From positions 62,001 through 126,000 of the forward strand of contig CAZJAA010000001.1 of the NCBI GenBank assembly GCA_964544055.1: a stretch of 64,000 nt of DNA, given 5' to 3'. The DNA is from SIG299 sp964544055 (lineage in GTDB: Bacteria; Bacillota; Clostridia; Lachnospirales; Lachnospiraceae). The notes under the pieces were generated by a model. That model searched no databases and was not told the origin of the DNA. It saw nothing but the letters and a program-made list of their open reading frames with translations. The number at the start of each line of letters is the position of its first letter. The first letter of the stretch is position 1. Position numbers and translations under genes: made by a program. Positions 14,208 to 24,797 of the stretch are shown one piece after another.

Positions 14208-17200
14208 AATAAATCCATCAAAGACATCTGATTGGATGCTGGAATATCTCCGAGCAGCCCAAGCTCTGCCATCTTGTCGGTAATCGTCTGGCTGACCTTG
14301 CAACGGTTTTTGAAATCATCCCGGGATAAAAATTCTCCGTCTTTGACCGCTTCCACAATTAAGTCTGCCGCCTTTTCTCCTAATCCGTCGATGGTATCCA
14401 GTGCAGGCATTAACTTTCCATCAATAATCTGAAATTCATGTGCTTTTGCTTTAAAAATATCAATCGGCATAAAGTCAAAGCCACGGGCATACATTTCCTG
14501 CACCAGCCGCATGTTTTCATAGGTAGCCTCTTCCTTCTGAGATGCTTCCTTCCGTTCCATTCTGCCCTTGATTTCTTTCATGTTCCGCTCCAACACGGAC
14601 TGTCCAAGACACATCAGCTCATAGTTGAATGCAGAGGCACGAATACCAAAATAGGCTGCATAATAAGCAAGCGGATAATACACCTTAAAATATGCCACAC
14701 GGAATGCCATCATAACGTAGGCACAGGCATGAGCTTTGGGGAACATATATTTAATGCGCTTACACGACCAGATGTACCAGTCCGGAATGCCTTTTTCTAG
14801 CATGGCGGCTTCCATTTCTTCAGTCAGACCCTTTCCCTTACGCACACTTTCCATAATTTTGAAGGCAAGTCCCTTTTCCAGCCCCTGATAAATCAAAAAG
14901 GTCATGATATCATCTCGAGTACAGATAGCTGTTTCCAGGGTACATTTTCCCTCGTTAATCAAGGTCTGTGCATTGTTTGTCCAAACGTCCGTACCATGAG
15001 AAAGACCAGAAATTCGAATCATGTCCGAAAAACTTTTTGGCTTTGTTTCACGAAGCATCTGCATAACAAAGTTGGTTCCAAGCTCCGGAAGACCAAGACT
15101 TCCAAGGTCACAGCCACCAATGTCTGCCGGAGTAATTCCAAGTGCCTCCGTGCTGCTGAACAGGGAAATTACTTTTTGATCATCCATCGGAATCGTCTTG
15201 GCATCCAGTCCGGTCAAATCCTCCAGACGACGAATCATCGTCGGATCATCGTGTCCAAGTATATCAAGCTTTAACAGGTTATGGTCAATGGAGTGATAGT
15301 CAAAGTGTGTGGTCACGGTTGCTACCGTCATGTCGTTTGCCGGATGCTGCACCGGCGTAAAGGAATAAATCTCCTCTCCGATTGGAAGAACGATAATACC
15401 GCCCGGATGCTGACCTGTTGTTCTTCTAACCCCGACACAGCCAGAAGCAATTCGTTCAATCTCTGCTTTTCTGTGGTGGATTCCATGCTCTTCATCATAT
15501 TTCAACACATAGCCATACGCAGTTTTATCAGCAAGCGTACCAATGGTTCCGGCACGGAATGTCTGTCCCTTTCCGAAAATAACCTCGGTATAATCGTGTG
15601 CCTTACTTTGATACTCTCCGGAAAAGTTTAAGTCGATATCCGGCTCCTTATCACCATAGAAGCCAAGGAACGTTTCAAACGGAATGTCGGCACCGTCCTT
15701 TTTCATTGGCTTGCCGCACTTTGGACAAAGGCGATCCGGCATATCACAGCCGCAGACACCTTTTTTCTGATACTCTTTTACTTCCTCCGAATCAAAATCC
15801 GAAACAAAGCAGTCACTGCAATAATAATGTGCAGGCAGCGGATTTACCTCGGTAATACCGGACATGGTTGCCGCAAAGGACGAGCCTACCGAACCACGGG
15901 AGCCTACCAGATACCCATCCTCATTCGATTTCCATACCAGCTTCTGGGCAATAATATACATTACGGCAAAGCCATTTGTAATGATGGAATGAAGCTCTCT
16001 GTCCAGACGGTCCTGCACAATAGGCGGCAATGGGTCACCATACATAGAGTGTGCGGTATTATAACAAATGCTTTTTAAGGTTTCATCCGAATTTTCAATG
16101 ACCGGCGGACATTTATCCGGACGCACCGGAGAAATTTTCTCCACCATATCAAAAATTTTTCTCGTATTTTCAATCACAACTTCATGACATTTTTCCTCAC
16201 CAAGATAGTCAAATTCCTTCAGCATTTCTTCTGTTGTGCGAAGATACAGCGGTGCCTGGTTGTCTGCATCATCAAAGCCTTTACAGGACATGATAATGCG
16301 ACGGTACACCTCATCCTCCGGATTTAAAAAGTGCACATCACACGTTGCCACCACCAGCTTATGAAACTGCTCTCCGAGGCTTACAATACGCTTGTTGATT
16401 TCCTGCAAATCCAAATCGGAATTAATGTTCGGATGTGTTTTTTCCTGTGTCTTTTTATCGTGCTGGTCTATCATAAAACGGTTGTTTCCAATTGGCTGGA
16501 TTTCATAATAATCGTAAAATTCACACAGTCTTGTAACCTCGTCCATGGATTCGTTTTTTAAAAGTGCCTGGTAAAGCTCCCCGGCTTCACAGGCAGAGCC
16601 AACCAGCAGCCCTTCCCGGCACTCCATTAACAGGCTCTTCGGAATTCTCGGACGTCTGGCATAATATTCCAGATGAGACAGAGAAACCATTTTATACAGG
16701 TTGACACGCCCCACGTCATTTTTGCAGATTAAAATACAGTGATACGACGGCATCTTTTTAATGACATCTGCAGACAATCGTGCATTTTTCTGAATTCCGG
16801 CAAGACTGGTAATGCCTTTTTCTTTTAACATGGCAATAAATTTTACATAAATTTCTGCGGTAGCTCCGGCATCGTCCACGGCACGGTGGTGATTTTCCAG
16901 GGAAACCCCTAACTCTTTTGCCACCACATTCAGCTTATACTTGCTTAAACCGGGCAGCAGGATTCTTGCCATACCAACCGTATCGACAATGGTAAAATCA
17001 AAGGAAAGCCCAAGCTTTTCCGCCTTATTCCTGATAAATCCGGTATCAAAGGAAGCATTGTGTGCTACAAGCACGCAGTCCTTACAAAAGTCCAGAAACT
17101 GCGGCAAAATCACATCAATCTCCGGCGAATCCATGACCATTTCATCCGAAATATGCGTCAGTTCTTCAATTCTTGCCGGAATCGGAACCTTGGGATTAAT

Positions 17201-18757
17201 AAACGTTGAATACTTTTCGGTAATTTCTCCGTTGATTACTTTTACTGCTCCGATTTCAATAATCTTATCGTGCTCTTTATCAAAGCCGGTCGTTTCAATG
17301 TCAAAGACTACACTCGCCGCATCCAGCGTCTGTCCTTTGTCTTTTTTGACAATTTCTTCGACATCATCCACCAGATAAGCTTCCATCCCATAAAGAATTT
17401 TAAAATCCTTGGCACGCTGCATCTTTTCTTCATCATCCTTATAATCCTTTGGATTTAAAGCATGATTTGCTTCCGGGAATGCCTGTACCACACCATGATC
17501 CGTAATAGCAATCCCCGGATGCCCCCACTCAAAGGCAGTTTTTATCAGCGTCGTAGCATCTACCACGGCGTCCATGTCACTCATCGTTGTATGGGCATGC
17601 AGTTCTACTCTTTTTTTGGCAGAATTATCCTGTCGTTTTTTTATAAAATTCGGAATGTTTTTTATTCCGACAATAGACGAAATTGTAATTTCTCGGTCAA
17701 AACGGTCGTACATTGCCATTCCTTTTAAGCGAAGGCATTTTCCTTTAGCTATACACGTTTTTAAGCCGTTTTTCAACCGTTCATCTTCACTTTCACTGTC
17801 TCCTTCCCACTCGTCATTTCTCAAAAAAAGCTTTCCGGAAATGGTATCTGTCAAATCGGTGAAGCTGAATTTAATAATCATCTTTTCCCCATTTTTCATT
17901 GCCGTTTCCTCTACGGAAAGGATTTTTCCATAAACCACTACCTCGCCAATCTCATCCTGAATATCACAAAGCGACGTAGCATCCCCATCAAAAGCACGTC
18001 CATAAAAAATATCCGGATCATCCGGCAGCTTCTTTTTTGCGTATTTTGAAAAATCTTTCTTATCGTGCGTATAACTGTTGAAGCTGCGGGCACCTGTAGT
18101 ATTGACATCCGCACCGTTTCTGGCAGGAGCCTTTGCCTCCTTTGGCACTGCCATGGAAGTAGCAGTCTCTTTTCTTTCTGTTTTTTCCTGCTTTGCCTTA
18201 TTCTGCTCTAAAATATAAGTTTCCGGTTCGTCTTTTTTCTTTTTTTCTGTCGGCTCATGATAGGAAAACTCTATGCCCACCTGAAATTGAAAACGCTCTG
18301 CATACATCAATTCAAGAAAATTTTTTAATTCCGAAGCAAGGGTACGATTCACAAACGTATCCTCTATATCCAGCTTCATGACAGGAATATCTGCCTGTAA
18401 ATCAAAAGAAACTGCAGCTTTTTTTAAAAGAAAAGAAGCCATACGGCTTTCTTTTTCTACTTCACATATCACGCTTTCTCTGTAAAGCTCCCATAAACTT
18501 TTGGGATTATACTGGCCGGAAAGCTGATACACAATGGCAAACTCCACTTTTTGACCGGTCTGCCCAAAAAACTGTTTTTCCAGTACACGTTCCATTTCTT
18601 CTTTCTGCTGAAATTCCAACAGCCTCCGGGACTTTAGATGAAGCACCGTCTTTCCGGCAATTCTTGAAGCTGTGATTTTTTCTACCTCTACTTCCTGAAA
18701 CGCATTTTCCAAGTCAGGCTTTACATGAATTTCCTCAAATACTTCAAATAAATTCAA
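14198..18757 (-). CDS. polC: DNA polymerase III alpha subunit, PolC type
   Basis: The 1519-residue protein is the Gram-positive replicative polymerase with proofreading. Order of parts: N-terminal domain (1-~170), charged linker, OB fold (~260-370), PHP domain starting at VELHAHTTMSDMDAV (~384), the inserted 3'-5' exonuclease (VVFDIETTGF from ~483, with HNASFD and HRAVDDA), the rest of PHP, and the polymerase domain with a zinc-like CxxC region and PDIDLNFSG. The start is a TTG preceded by GGGTGAG; no ATG occurs for the next 50 codons. The 3' end runs into a perfect palindrome. Confidence 0.97.
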   Translation of the reverse strand: MNLFEVFEEIHVKPDLENAFQEVEVEKITASRIAGKTVLHLKSRRLLEFQQKEEMERVLEKQFFGQTGQKVEFAIVYQLSGQYNPKSLWELYRESVICEVEKESRMASFLLKKAAVSFDLQADIPVMKLDIEDTFVNRTLASELKNFLELMYAERFQFQVGIEFSYHEPTEKKKKDEPETYILEQNKAKQEKTERKETATSMAVPKEAKAPARNGADVNTTGARSFNSYTHDKKDFSKYAKKKLPDDPDIFYGRAFDGDATSLCDIQDEIGEVVVYGKILSVEETAMKNGEKMIIKFSFTDLTDTISGKLFLRNDEWEGDSESEDERLKNGLKTCIAKGKCLRLKGMAMYDRFDREITISSIVGIKNIPNFIKKRQDNSAKKRVELHAHTTMSDMDAVVDATTLIKTAFEWGHPGIAITDHGVVQAFPEANHALNPKDYKDDEEKMQRAKDFKILYGMEAYLVDDVEEIVKKDKGQTLDAASVVFDIETTGFDKEHDKIIEIGAVKVINGEITEKYSTFINPKVPIPARIEELTHISDEMVMDSPEIDVILPQFLDFCKDCVLVAHNASFDTGFIRNKAEKLGLSFDFTIVDTVGMARILLPGLSKYKLNVVAKELGVSLENHHRAVDDAGATAEIYVKFIAMLKEKGITSLAGIQKNARLSADVIKKMPSYHCILICKNDVGRVNLYKMVSLSHLEYYARRPRIPKSLLMECREGLLVGSACEAGELYQALLKNESMDEVTRLCEFYDYYEIQPIGNNRFMIDQHDKKTQEKTHPNINSDLDLQEINKRIVSLGEQFHKLVVATCDVHFLNPEDEVYRRIIMSCKGFDDADNQAPLYLRTTEEMLKEFDYLGEEKCHEVVIENTRKIFDMVEKISPVRPDKCPPVIENSDETLKSICYNTAHSMYGDPLPPIVQDRLDRELHSIITNGFAVMYIIAQKLVWKSNEDGYLVGSRGSVGSSFAATMSGITEVNPLPAHYYCSDCFVSDFDSEEVKEYQKKGVCGCDMPDRLCPKCGKPMKKDGADIPFETFLGFYGDKEPDIDLNFSGEYQSKAHDYTEVIFGKGQTFRAGTIGTLADKTAYGYVLKYDEEHGIHHRKAEIERIASGCVGVRRTTGQHPGGIIVLPIGEEIYSFTPVQHPANDMTVATVTTHFDYHSIDHNLLKLDILGHDDPTMIRRLEDLTGLDAKTIPMDDQKVISLFSSTEALGITPADIGGCDLGSLGLPELGTNFVMQMLRETKPKSFSDMIRISGLSHGTDVWTNNAQTLINEGKCTLETAICTRDDIMTFLIYQGLEKGLAFKIMESVRKGKGLTEEMEAAMLEKGIPDWYIWSCKRIKYMFPKAHACAYVMMAFRVAYFKVYYPLAYYAAYFGIRASAFNYELMCLGQSVLERNMKEIKGRMERKEASQKEEATYENMRLVQEMYARGFDFMPIDIFKAKAHEFQIIDGKLMPALDTIDGLGEKAADLIVEAVKDGEFLSRDDFKNRCKVSQTITDKMAELGLLGDIPASNQMSLMDLFQI

Positions 18758-18772
18758 TTTTTCTCACCCTTT

Positions 18773-19846
18773 TTACAGCATTTTATCAAGCTCTGCTTTC
18801 AGCTCGGATAACAAAAGCTCTTCTTTTACTTTACGAAGCACTTCTCCTTTTTTTATAAGAAGGCCTTCCCCAATTCCACCGGCAATGCCAAGATCCGCTT
18901 CTTGCGCTTCTCCTGGTCCGTTTACCACGCAGCCCATAACAGCAACCTTAAGATCAAGCGGATAATCTTTTACCAGTTCTTCTACCTGTTTTGCTAGACC
19001 AATTAAATCAATCTTGGTTCTGCCGCAGGTTGGACAGGAAACAACCTCTATCCCGCCTTTTCGCAGCCCAAGCGTTTTTAAAATCTGCTTTGCAGAAGAA
19101 ATTTCTTCCAGAGGGTCAGCCGTCAGGGACACACGAATGGTATCTCCAATCCCCTGACCTAAAATAAGTGAAAGTCCGATGGCGGATTTGATATTTCCGG
19201 AAGTTACCGTGCCTGACTCTGTAATGCCCACATGAAGCGGATAATTTGTTTTTTCTGCAATCAGCTCATGTGCTTTGACACACATTAACACATCGGAGGA
19301 TTTAATACTGATAACCAGATTATCATACCCCATATCCTCTATCAGTTCTGCCTGGTGCAATGCACTTTCCACTAGGCCTTCTGCGGTAACGCCGCCATAT
19401 TTTTCAATCAGAGGCTTTTCCAGTGAGCCGGAATTTACACCAACCCGAAGCGGAATGCTGCGTTCTCTTGCCGTCTCCACTACGGCTTTTATTTTATCTC
19501 TGGAGCCAATGTTTCCCGGATTAATGCGCACTTTATCCGCACCATGCTCCATAGCGGCAATTGCCAGCCGGTAATCAAAATGAATATCTGCAACTAACGG
19601 AATATGTATCTGCTTTTTTATTTCTGTCAGAGCTTTGGCCGCTTCCGGCGTAGGAACGGCGCAGCGGATGATTTCACACCCTGCTGCCTCCAACGCAAGA
19701 ATCTGCGCTACCGTTGCCTCTGCATTTTCCGTTTTTGTATTTGTCATGGACTGGATTGCAATCGGATGACTGCCACCAATCCACACATTACCTATTTTTA
19801 TTTCCTTTGACTTTCTGCGGCCTGTTCCATCTGTAAGCAAACCCAT
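18773..19846 (-). CDS. ispG: 4-hydroxy-3-methylbut-2-enyl diphosphate synthase
   Basis: IspG (GcpE) makes HMBPP in the MEP isoprenoid pathway with a [4Fe-4S] cluster. The 357-residue protein has the TIM-barrel part (AIQSMTNTKTEN, RINPGN, RVGVNSGSLE) and the cluster cysteines in SCPTCGR and GCVVNGPGEA. I chose the ATG at 19846, with AGAGGG upstream, over a frame-open extension of 24 codons. With dxr (21270) and ispH (57436), three MEP-pathway genes are in this window. Confidence 0.96.
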   Translation of the reverse strand: MGLLTDGTGRRKSKEIKIGNVWIGGSHPIAIQSMTNTKTENAEATVAQILALEAAGCEIIRCAVPTPEAAKALTEIKKQIHIPLVADIHFDYRLAIAAMEHGADKVRINPGNIGSRDKIKAVVETARERSIPLRVGVNSGSLEKPLIEKYGGVTAEGLVESALHQAELIEDMGYDNLVISIKSSDVLMCVKAHELIAEKTNYPLHVGITESGTVTSGNIKSAIGLSLILGQGIGDTIRVSLTADPLEEISSAKQILKTLGLRKGGIEVVSCPTCGRTKIDLIGLAKQVEELVKDYPLDLKVAVMGCVVNGPGEAQEADLGIAGGIGEGLLIKKGEVLRKVKEELLLSELKAELDKML

Positions 19847-19932
19847 AGTATCCCTCTTTTCTGAATGATTTGATTTCTGAAAGCAATGCAATATTTTCAC
19901 GGACAATTTCACGCACATTTCTTTATGAAATT

Positions 19933-21252
19933 TTATTTAAAAAATACGTTTCTGATATCATTAAAGAAAATTACAACCATTAAAATCATCAGAAGTATCA
20001 TGCCAATTAAATGCACCATGCCTTCTTTTTCCCGGTCAATCGGCTTACCGCGCACTGCTTCAATTAACGTAAATAGTAGCTTACCGCCGTCTAACGCAGG
20101 AATTGGCAGAAGATTCATCACACCCAGATTGGCACTTAGTAAAATTGTAATATATGCCATCTGCAGAACTACATCCAGCGCATTTCCCTGTTCGGAGGTC
20201 TGTTCATAAACATCCCCTATTGTGCCGATGATTGCTACCGGACCGCCTACATCATCTGAACCGAGCTGACCTGTTACAAGTAAGCCGAGATTTTTTACCG
20301 TGGTAACAATCCAGTATTTTACTTCGATGATACTATATTTCAGAGTTTGCAGAACTCCTGTTTTTTCGCGTGCAAGGTTATAGGCAAAGCCAACACTATA
20401 TGCTTCCTGGTACAGCTGCGGTGCTAAGTCTACAGTTGTAGAAGTGGTCGTTGTTCCTTCTTTTCTTTCATAGGTAACTGAAATCACCGAGCCATCTAAT
20501 GGATGTGCATCCATATAAGCAGACAATTCTGCTCCTGTAGAAACCTTTACTCCGTTAATATGAGTTACTACATCACCCGGAAGAATGCCTGCCAGATGAA
20601 AAGGAAAATTTTCATTGACGGAAAGTACTTCTGCTGTGCTATCCGTATAAGGATAATAGTTGAAGCCGAGCAAATATTTTTTGGTAAGGACAGGCTCTAC
20701 TTTTGTAGAATGTTTTTCTCCATCCCTCACATAAACAATTTCAATTGTTTCTGCCGTAATATCGTGATAAAGGAAATAGGAATCAACCTCTCTTCCGATG
20801 GAGACCTTATTTCCTCCGATTTTTTGAATGATGTCACCAGCCTGCAGACCTGCCGTTTCTGCAGGAGAGCCTGTAGTTACGGAAGTAATGGTTGGTGCAT
20901 CATAGCCAACAAACCCAATCACAACTAAAGAAAGAATAAATGCAAGGATAAAATTAAAAAATGGTCCTGCAAAAATAACGGAAAAACGCTGCCAGACACC
21001 CTTCGAATAAAACGCATTATCTGCCAGTGTATTCTGGTCGGAATCCTCTCCTACCATCTGACACATACCGCCAAACGGCAGAAGCTTGATGGAATACTTT
21101 GTTTCACGTTTCTTAATTCCCCAGATGGTTGGTCCAAGACCAATGGAAAATTCTACCACACCGATGCCATTCTTTTTTGCCAGAAAAAAATGACCAAGCT
21201 CATGTATGATAATAATAATACTAAAAACTAAAATTGCTACAATAATACTCAT
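19933..21252 (-). CDS. rseP: Site-2 protease RseP family (M50 zinc metalloprotease)
   Basis: The 439-residue membrane protease carries HELGH (H17, H21) in its first membrane segment, two PDZ domains (about 115-180 and 195-265) and the C-terminal LLPIPALDGGK motif that supplies the third zinc ligand. Family members cleave anti-sigma factors or remnant signal peptides within the membrane. Two PDZ domains are more than in many Firmicutes RasP proteins. It lies between dxr and ispG, the usual neighbourhood. Confidence 0.95.
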   Translation of the reverse strand: MSIIVAILVFSIIIIIHELGHFFLAKKNGIGVVEFSIGLGPTIWGIKKRETKYSIKLLPFGGMCQMVGEDSDQNTLADNAFYSKGVWQRFSVIFAGPFFNFILAFILSLVVIGFVGYDAPTITSVTTGSPAETAGLQAGDIIQKIGGNKVSIGREVDSYFLYHDITAETIEIVYVRDGEKHSTKVEPVLTKKYLLGFNYYPYTDSTAEVLSVNENFPFHLAGILPGDVVTHINGVKVSTGAELSAYMDAHPLDGSVISVTYERKEGTTTTSTTVDLAPQLYQEAYSVGFAYNLAREKTGVLQTLKYSIIEVKYWIVTTVKNLGLLVTGQLGSDDVGGPVAIIGTIGDVYEQTSEQGNALDVVLQMAYITILLSANLGVMNLLPIPALDGGKLLFTLIEAVRGKPIDREKEGMVHLIGMILLMILMVVIFFNDIRNVFFK

Positions 21253-21269
21253 AAAAACCCTTTCTGCTC

Positions 21270-22415
21270 TTATTTTTCCAGTCTTTGATATACTTCCTGC
21301 TCAGTTGCAAGAATTTCTTCCAGGGAAGGTTCTGCAATAACCTGATGTGCTTTCATTTCCCGGCGGATATTCTCTATAATATCAGTATACCCAATTTTTC
21401 GATTCAAAAACGCTGCTACTGACCACTCATTTGCTGCATTGTATACGGTTGGCATACTGCCACCAATCTGTAATGCCTCATATGCCATGGAAAGTGCCGG
21501 AAACACCTCCGTATCCGGTTCATAAAACTCCAGAGAACGCAGTTTTGCAAAATCAAGACGTTCTGAGGTAGGACCTTTTCTTTCCGGATAATACAGCGCA
21601 TATTGAATTGGAAGCTTCATATCCGGTGTGCCAAGCTGTGCAATCACTGCTCCATCCTCATACTCCACCATGGAATGAACGATACTCTGCGGATGAACAA
21701 CAACCTTGATCTGCTCTGCTTCCACCTGGAACAGCCACTTGGCTTCCATAACCTCCAGCCCTTTATTCACCAGCGTTGAAGAATCTACTGTAATTTTTCG
21801 TCCCATCGACCAGTTTGGATGCTTTAATGCATCTTCTACCTGTACCTGCTTTAATTCCTCTTTTGTTCTTCCACGGAACGGGCCACCGGAAGCCGTCAGC
21901 CAGATGCGGTACAGGCGGTTTCTTTCACTACCCTGTAAAGACTGGAAAATGGCAGAATGCTCACTGTCTACCGGAAGAATGGACACTCCCCTTTCTTTTG
22001 CCAGAGGCATAATAATATGACCGGCAGTAACTAACGTTTCTTTATTTGCCAGGGCAATATGCTTTCCTGCCTTAATTGCTTCTATGGTCGGACGAATGCC
22101 AATCATGCCGACAAAAGCAGTTACTACCATTTCTGCTTCCGAAATCGTGGCACAGGCAAGCAGACCTTCCATGCCACTCATTACAGTAGCAGCAATCTGC
22201 TCTTTTGCAAGTATTTGTTCAAGTTTCTTTGCTTTATCTTCATAGTAAACACAGACCAACTTAGGCCGGAATTCTTTTATTTGCTCCAGCAGCACAGGAA
22301 TTGTTGTGCCTGCTACAGCAAGTGCTTCTACTTTAATATCTCCGTTGGTTCTTACAACCTCTAACGTCTGTGTTCCGATGGAGCCGGTAGAACCAAGAAT
22401 AGAAATATGCTTCAT
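21270..22415 (-). CDS. dxr: 1-deoxy-D-xylulose 5-phosphate reductoisomerase
   Basis: Dxr performs the second MEP-pathway step. The 381-residue protein has the NADPH motif GSTGSIGTQTLEV at the start, LPVDSEHSAIFQSL with metal ligands, TASGGPFRG and HPNWSMG. Length is normal. It sits 17 bp before rseP and after cdsA with a 114-bp gap that contains no clear terminator. Confidence 0.97.
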   Translation of the reverse strand: MKHISILGSTGSIGTQTLEVVRTNGDIKVEALAVAGTTIPVLLEQIKEFRPKLVCVYYEDKAKKLEQILAKEQIAATVMSGMEGLLACATISEAEMVVTAFVGMIGIRPTIEAIKAGKHIALANKETLVTAGHIIMPLAKERGVSILPVDSEHSAIFQSLQGSERNRLYRIWLTASGGPFRGRTKEELKQVQVEDALKHPNWSMGRKITVDSSTLVNKGLEVMEAKWLFQVEAEQIKVVVHPQSIVHSMVEYEDGAVIAQLGTPDMKLPIQYALYYPERKGPTSERLDFAKLRSLEFYEPDTEVFPALSMAYEALQIGGSMPTVYNAANEWSVAAFLNRKIGYTDIIENIRREMKAHQVIAEPSLEEILATEQEVYQRLEK

Positions 22416-22529
22416 CTTGATTGATTTCCTTTCCTATTGTACAAATTGTTTCACATTGCAACGTAATGTGAGCGTTTGCACGTTAAAATTGTAAACTTCA
22501 AAAGCTCCCATATGTTATCTGTCAAAACA

Positions 22530-23327
22530 TTATGCAGTCATCTGAAGCAGGTAATATACAATTGGAGCGACAAAAATAACACTGTCATAACGGTCTAATA
22601 CACCACCATGCCCCGGAATAAGCTTTCCGTAATCTTTAATTTCGTTGTTACGCTTCATGGCAGAAGCTGCCAAATCTCCAATTTGCGAAATGGCAGCACC
22701 GCAGGCTCCAACCAGAACATACTGCCAGATTGAAAATGCCTGGTCAAACCAGTAATTCATGGCAAGACAGTATAAAACAGCAATTATAGCAGCTCCGGCA
22801 ACACCTCCAATACAGCCTTCCCATGTTTTTTTAGGACTGAGCACCGGAAATGCTTTATGTTTTCCAATAAGCATTCCGACACAATAAGCACATACATCCG
22901 ACCCCCAGGCTGCAATAAAAATAAGCCAGACACTAAAGGCACCTCCAGAAAGCTCCCTCACCTGATAAATATAAGAAATCAAAAGTCCGGTATAGAAAAA
23001 GCCAAAAAACAGATACATTATCTGCTCTGCCCGATACTTTGGAAAGGAAATAACATAAACTGCCATTAGTGCAAGAAGATAAAGCACACAAAGCGGTACT
23101 AATTTTTCCATTTGCCCGGTAAAAAGTAAAGCATATAACAATGCAACAACTACATTCCCAAACACTGCCAAAGGTGTTTTATGCAGTTTTACCATCCGCA
23201 TAAATTCCATCATTGCCACCATGGATAAAAATGCAGTCAGTAAAAGCAGCATCTTTCCTCCGGAAATAATAAAGAAAAGCATCAGTATCATCAGCACAAT
23301 ACTGCTGAGTAACCTGGTTTTAAACAT
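22530..23327 (-). CDS. cdsA: Phosphatidate cytidylyltransferase
   Basis: CdsA makes CDP-diacylglycerol for phospholipid synthesis. The 265-residue polytopic protein has the CDS signature SAMKRNNEIKDYGKLIPGHG followed by GVLDRYDS near the C-terminus, and KKTWEG earlier. Its ATG overlaps the end of uppS by 8 bases, and GGAGGAG precedes it, so the pair is translationally coupled. Confidence 0.96.
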   Translation of the reverse strand: MFKTRLLSSIVLMILMLFFIISGGKMLLLLTAFLSMVAMMEFMRMVKLHKTPLAVFGNVVVALLYALLFTGQMEKLVPLCVLYLLALMAVYVISFPKYRAEQIMYLFFGFFYTGLLISYIYQVRELSGGAFSVWLIFIAAWGSDVCAYCVGMLIGKHKAFPVLSPKKTWEGCIGGVAGAAIIAVLYCLAMNYWFDQAFSIWQYVLVGACGAAISQIGDLAASAMKRNNEIKDYGKLIPGHGGVLDRYDSVIFVAPIVYYLLQMTA

Positions 23328-24048
23328 TTGTCACTCCTCCGTATCTTCTCTCTCTTGTATTATAATATGCAATGGCATCAATTAAATCATCCTTGCCAAA
23401 ATCCGGCCATAAAACGTCTGTAAAATAAAACTCCGTATAAGCAAGCTGCCACAAAAGAAAATTTGAAATACGCTGCTCGCCGCTGGTACGAATCATTAAA
23501 TCAGGATCCGGAATGCCTACCGTATCAAGATACGAGGAAAACAGCTCTGCGGTAATTTCCTCCTGTATTTTGTTTTCCTTTACATCCCTGCAAAGCTTGT
23601 TTACCGCTCGCAAAAGCTCATCTCTTCCACCGTAATTTAACGCTATCTGAAACCGTAGGCCGGTATTATGTTCGGATTCTTTTTCCAGTATGCGGATGCT
23701 CTCCTGTAAATCGGCATCCAGACGCGAAATATCACCAAGTACCTTGACGCACATTTTGTTTTTATCTGCCTGTTTCACACAGTCTTTCATGTAAGTCCGG
23801 AGTAAATTCATCAAAGCACTCACTTCGTCCTCCGGCCGACTCCAGTTTTCTGTAGAAAATGCATACACTGTAACGTATTTTATACCAAGCCGATATGCTT
23901 CCTCACAAACCAGCTCTACCGTTTTTCCACCCTGCCTGTGCCCCATATTTCTTGGGAGACTGCGTTTTTTTGCCCAACGGCCGTTGCCGTCCATAATAAT
24001 TGCCACATGTTCCGGAATCTTCCACTCCGGATTCAGCTTTTTTGCCAT
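23320..24048 (-). CDS. uppS: Isoprenyl (undecaprenyl diphosphate) synthase
   Basis: The protein has the cis-prenyltransferase signatures IIMDGNGRWAKKR and IRTSGEQRISNFLLWQ; it elongates isoprenoids to the C55 carrier for cell wall synthesis. I chose the second ATG (24048, eight bases after AAAGGA; 242 residues) rather than the ATG at 24057, which is too close to that site. It overlaps cdsA. Confidence 0.95.
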   Translation of the reverse strand: MAKKLNPEWKIPEHVAIIMDGNGRWAKKRSLPRNMGHRQGGKTVELVCEEAYRLGIKYVTVYAFSTENWSRPEDEVSALMNLLRTYMKDCVKQADKNKMCVKVLGDISRLDADLQESIRILEKESEHNTGLRFQIALNYGGRDELLRAVNKLCRDVKENKIQEEITAELFSSYLDTVGIPDPDLMIRTSGEQRISNFLLWQLAYTEFYFTDVLWPDFGKDDLIDAIAYYNTRERRYGGVTNV

Positions 24049-24073
24049 AGATTCCATCCTTTCATAAGGAAAT

Positions 24074-24104
24074 GGACGCTCCGGCTTTATAAGCGGAAGC
24101 GTCC
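24074..24104 (-). other. Intergenic hairpin between frr and uppS
   Basis: A stem GGACGCT(T)CCG/CGGAGCGTCC with a ten-base loop lies between frr and uppS. It lacks a T-run on the minus strand, so it may be an mRNA stability or processing element rather than a terminator. Confidence 0.4.
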
Positions 24105-24127
24105 ACTGCTTCTTTGTAAATTAGCTG

Positions 24128-24682
24128 CTATACCGTCATGATTTCAGCTGTCTTGGCTTCTGTACACTTATCAATTTCAGTGATAAACTTATCTGTTACC
24201 TTCTGGATTTCTTCTTCAATCTGTTTCTGCTCATCCTCAGAAATTTCATTTGCTTTGGCAGCTTTTTTGATGGCATCATTGCCGTCTCTGCGGACATTAC
24301 GAACTGCAACCTTGGCTGCTTCTGCTTTTTTCTTAATATCCTTTACTAGATCCTTACGACGGTCTTCTGTCAGCTCCGGAAATACCAAACGGATGATTTT
24401 TCCGTCATTGCCCGGAGTAATGCCGATATCGGAGACTAAAATTGCCTTTTCGATTTCTTTAATCATTTTTGTTTCCCAAGGCTGAATCTGGATAACTCTT
24501 GCTTCCGGAACAGAAATATTTGCTACGGACTGGATTGGAGAAGGAGTGCCGTAATAATCGACACGAAGCTTATCTAACAGATGCGGATTTGCACGGCCGG
24601 CACGCACGGATGCAAATTCTTCCTTTAATACCTCTACTGTTTTTGTCATCTTATCTTCAAATGGTTTTACTCTTTCATTCAT
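24128..24682 (-). CDS. frr: Ribosome recycling factor
   Basis: The 184-residue protein matches RRF throughout (VRAGRANPHLLDKLRVDYYG, PWETKMIKEIEKAI, KDIKKKAEAAKVAVRNVRRD). It releases ribosomes after termination with EF-G. The ATG follows AGGAGG by nine bases. It lies in the common pyrH-frr-uppS-cdsA order. Confidence 0.97.
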   Translation of the reverse strand: MNERVKPFEDKMTKTVEVLKEEFASVRAGRANPHLLDKLRVDYYGTPSPIQSVANISVPEARVIQIQPWETKMIKEIEKAILVSDIGITPGNDGKIIRLVFPELTEDRRKDLVKDIKKKAEAAKVAVRNVRRDGNDAIKKAAKANEISEDEQKQIEEEIQKVTDKFITEIDKCTEAKTAEIMTV

Positions 24683-24797
24683 TATATTTATCCTCCTGAA
24701 CTATTATTATGTACTCTCGGTATCTTCTTTGAAAAATTTTAGGAGTACCTTTATTCATTTTCTCGCTGCCCGATTTGTTGTAGCTAGCTTTAGGCTT

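Noticed and set aside
13924..14210. CRISPR array
   Set aside because: Only two palindromic copies are present, they are 64 bp long and palindromic throughout, the interval is ~120 bp, and no cas genes are near.
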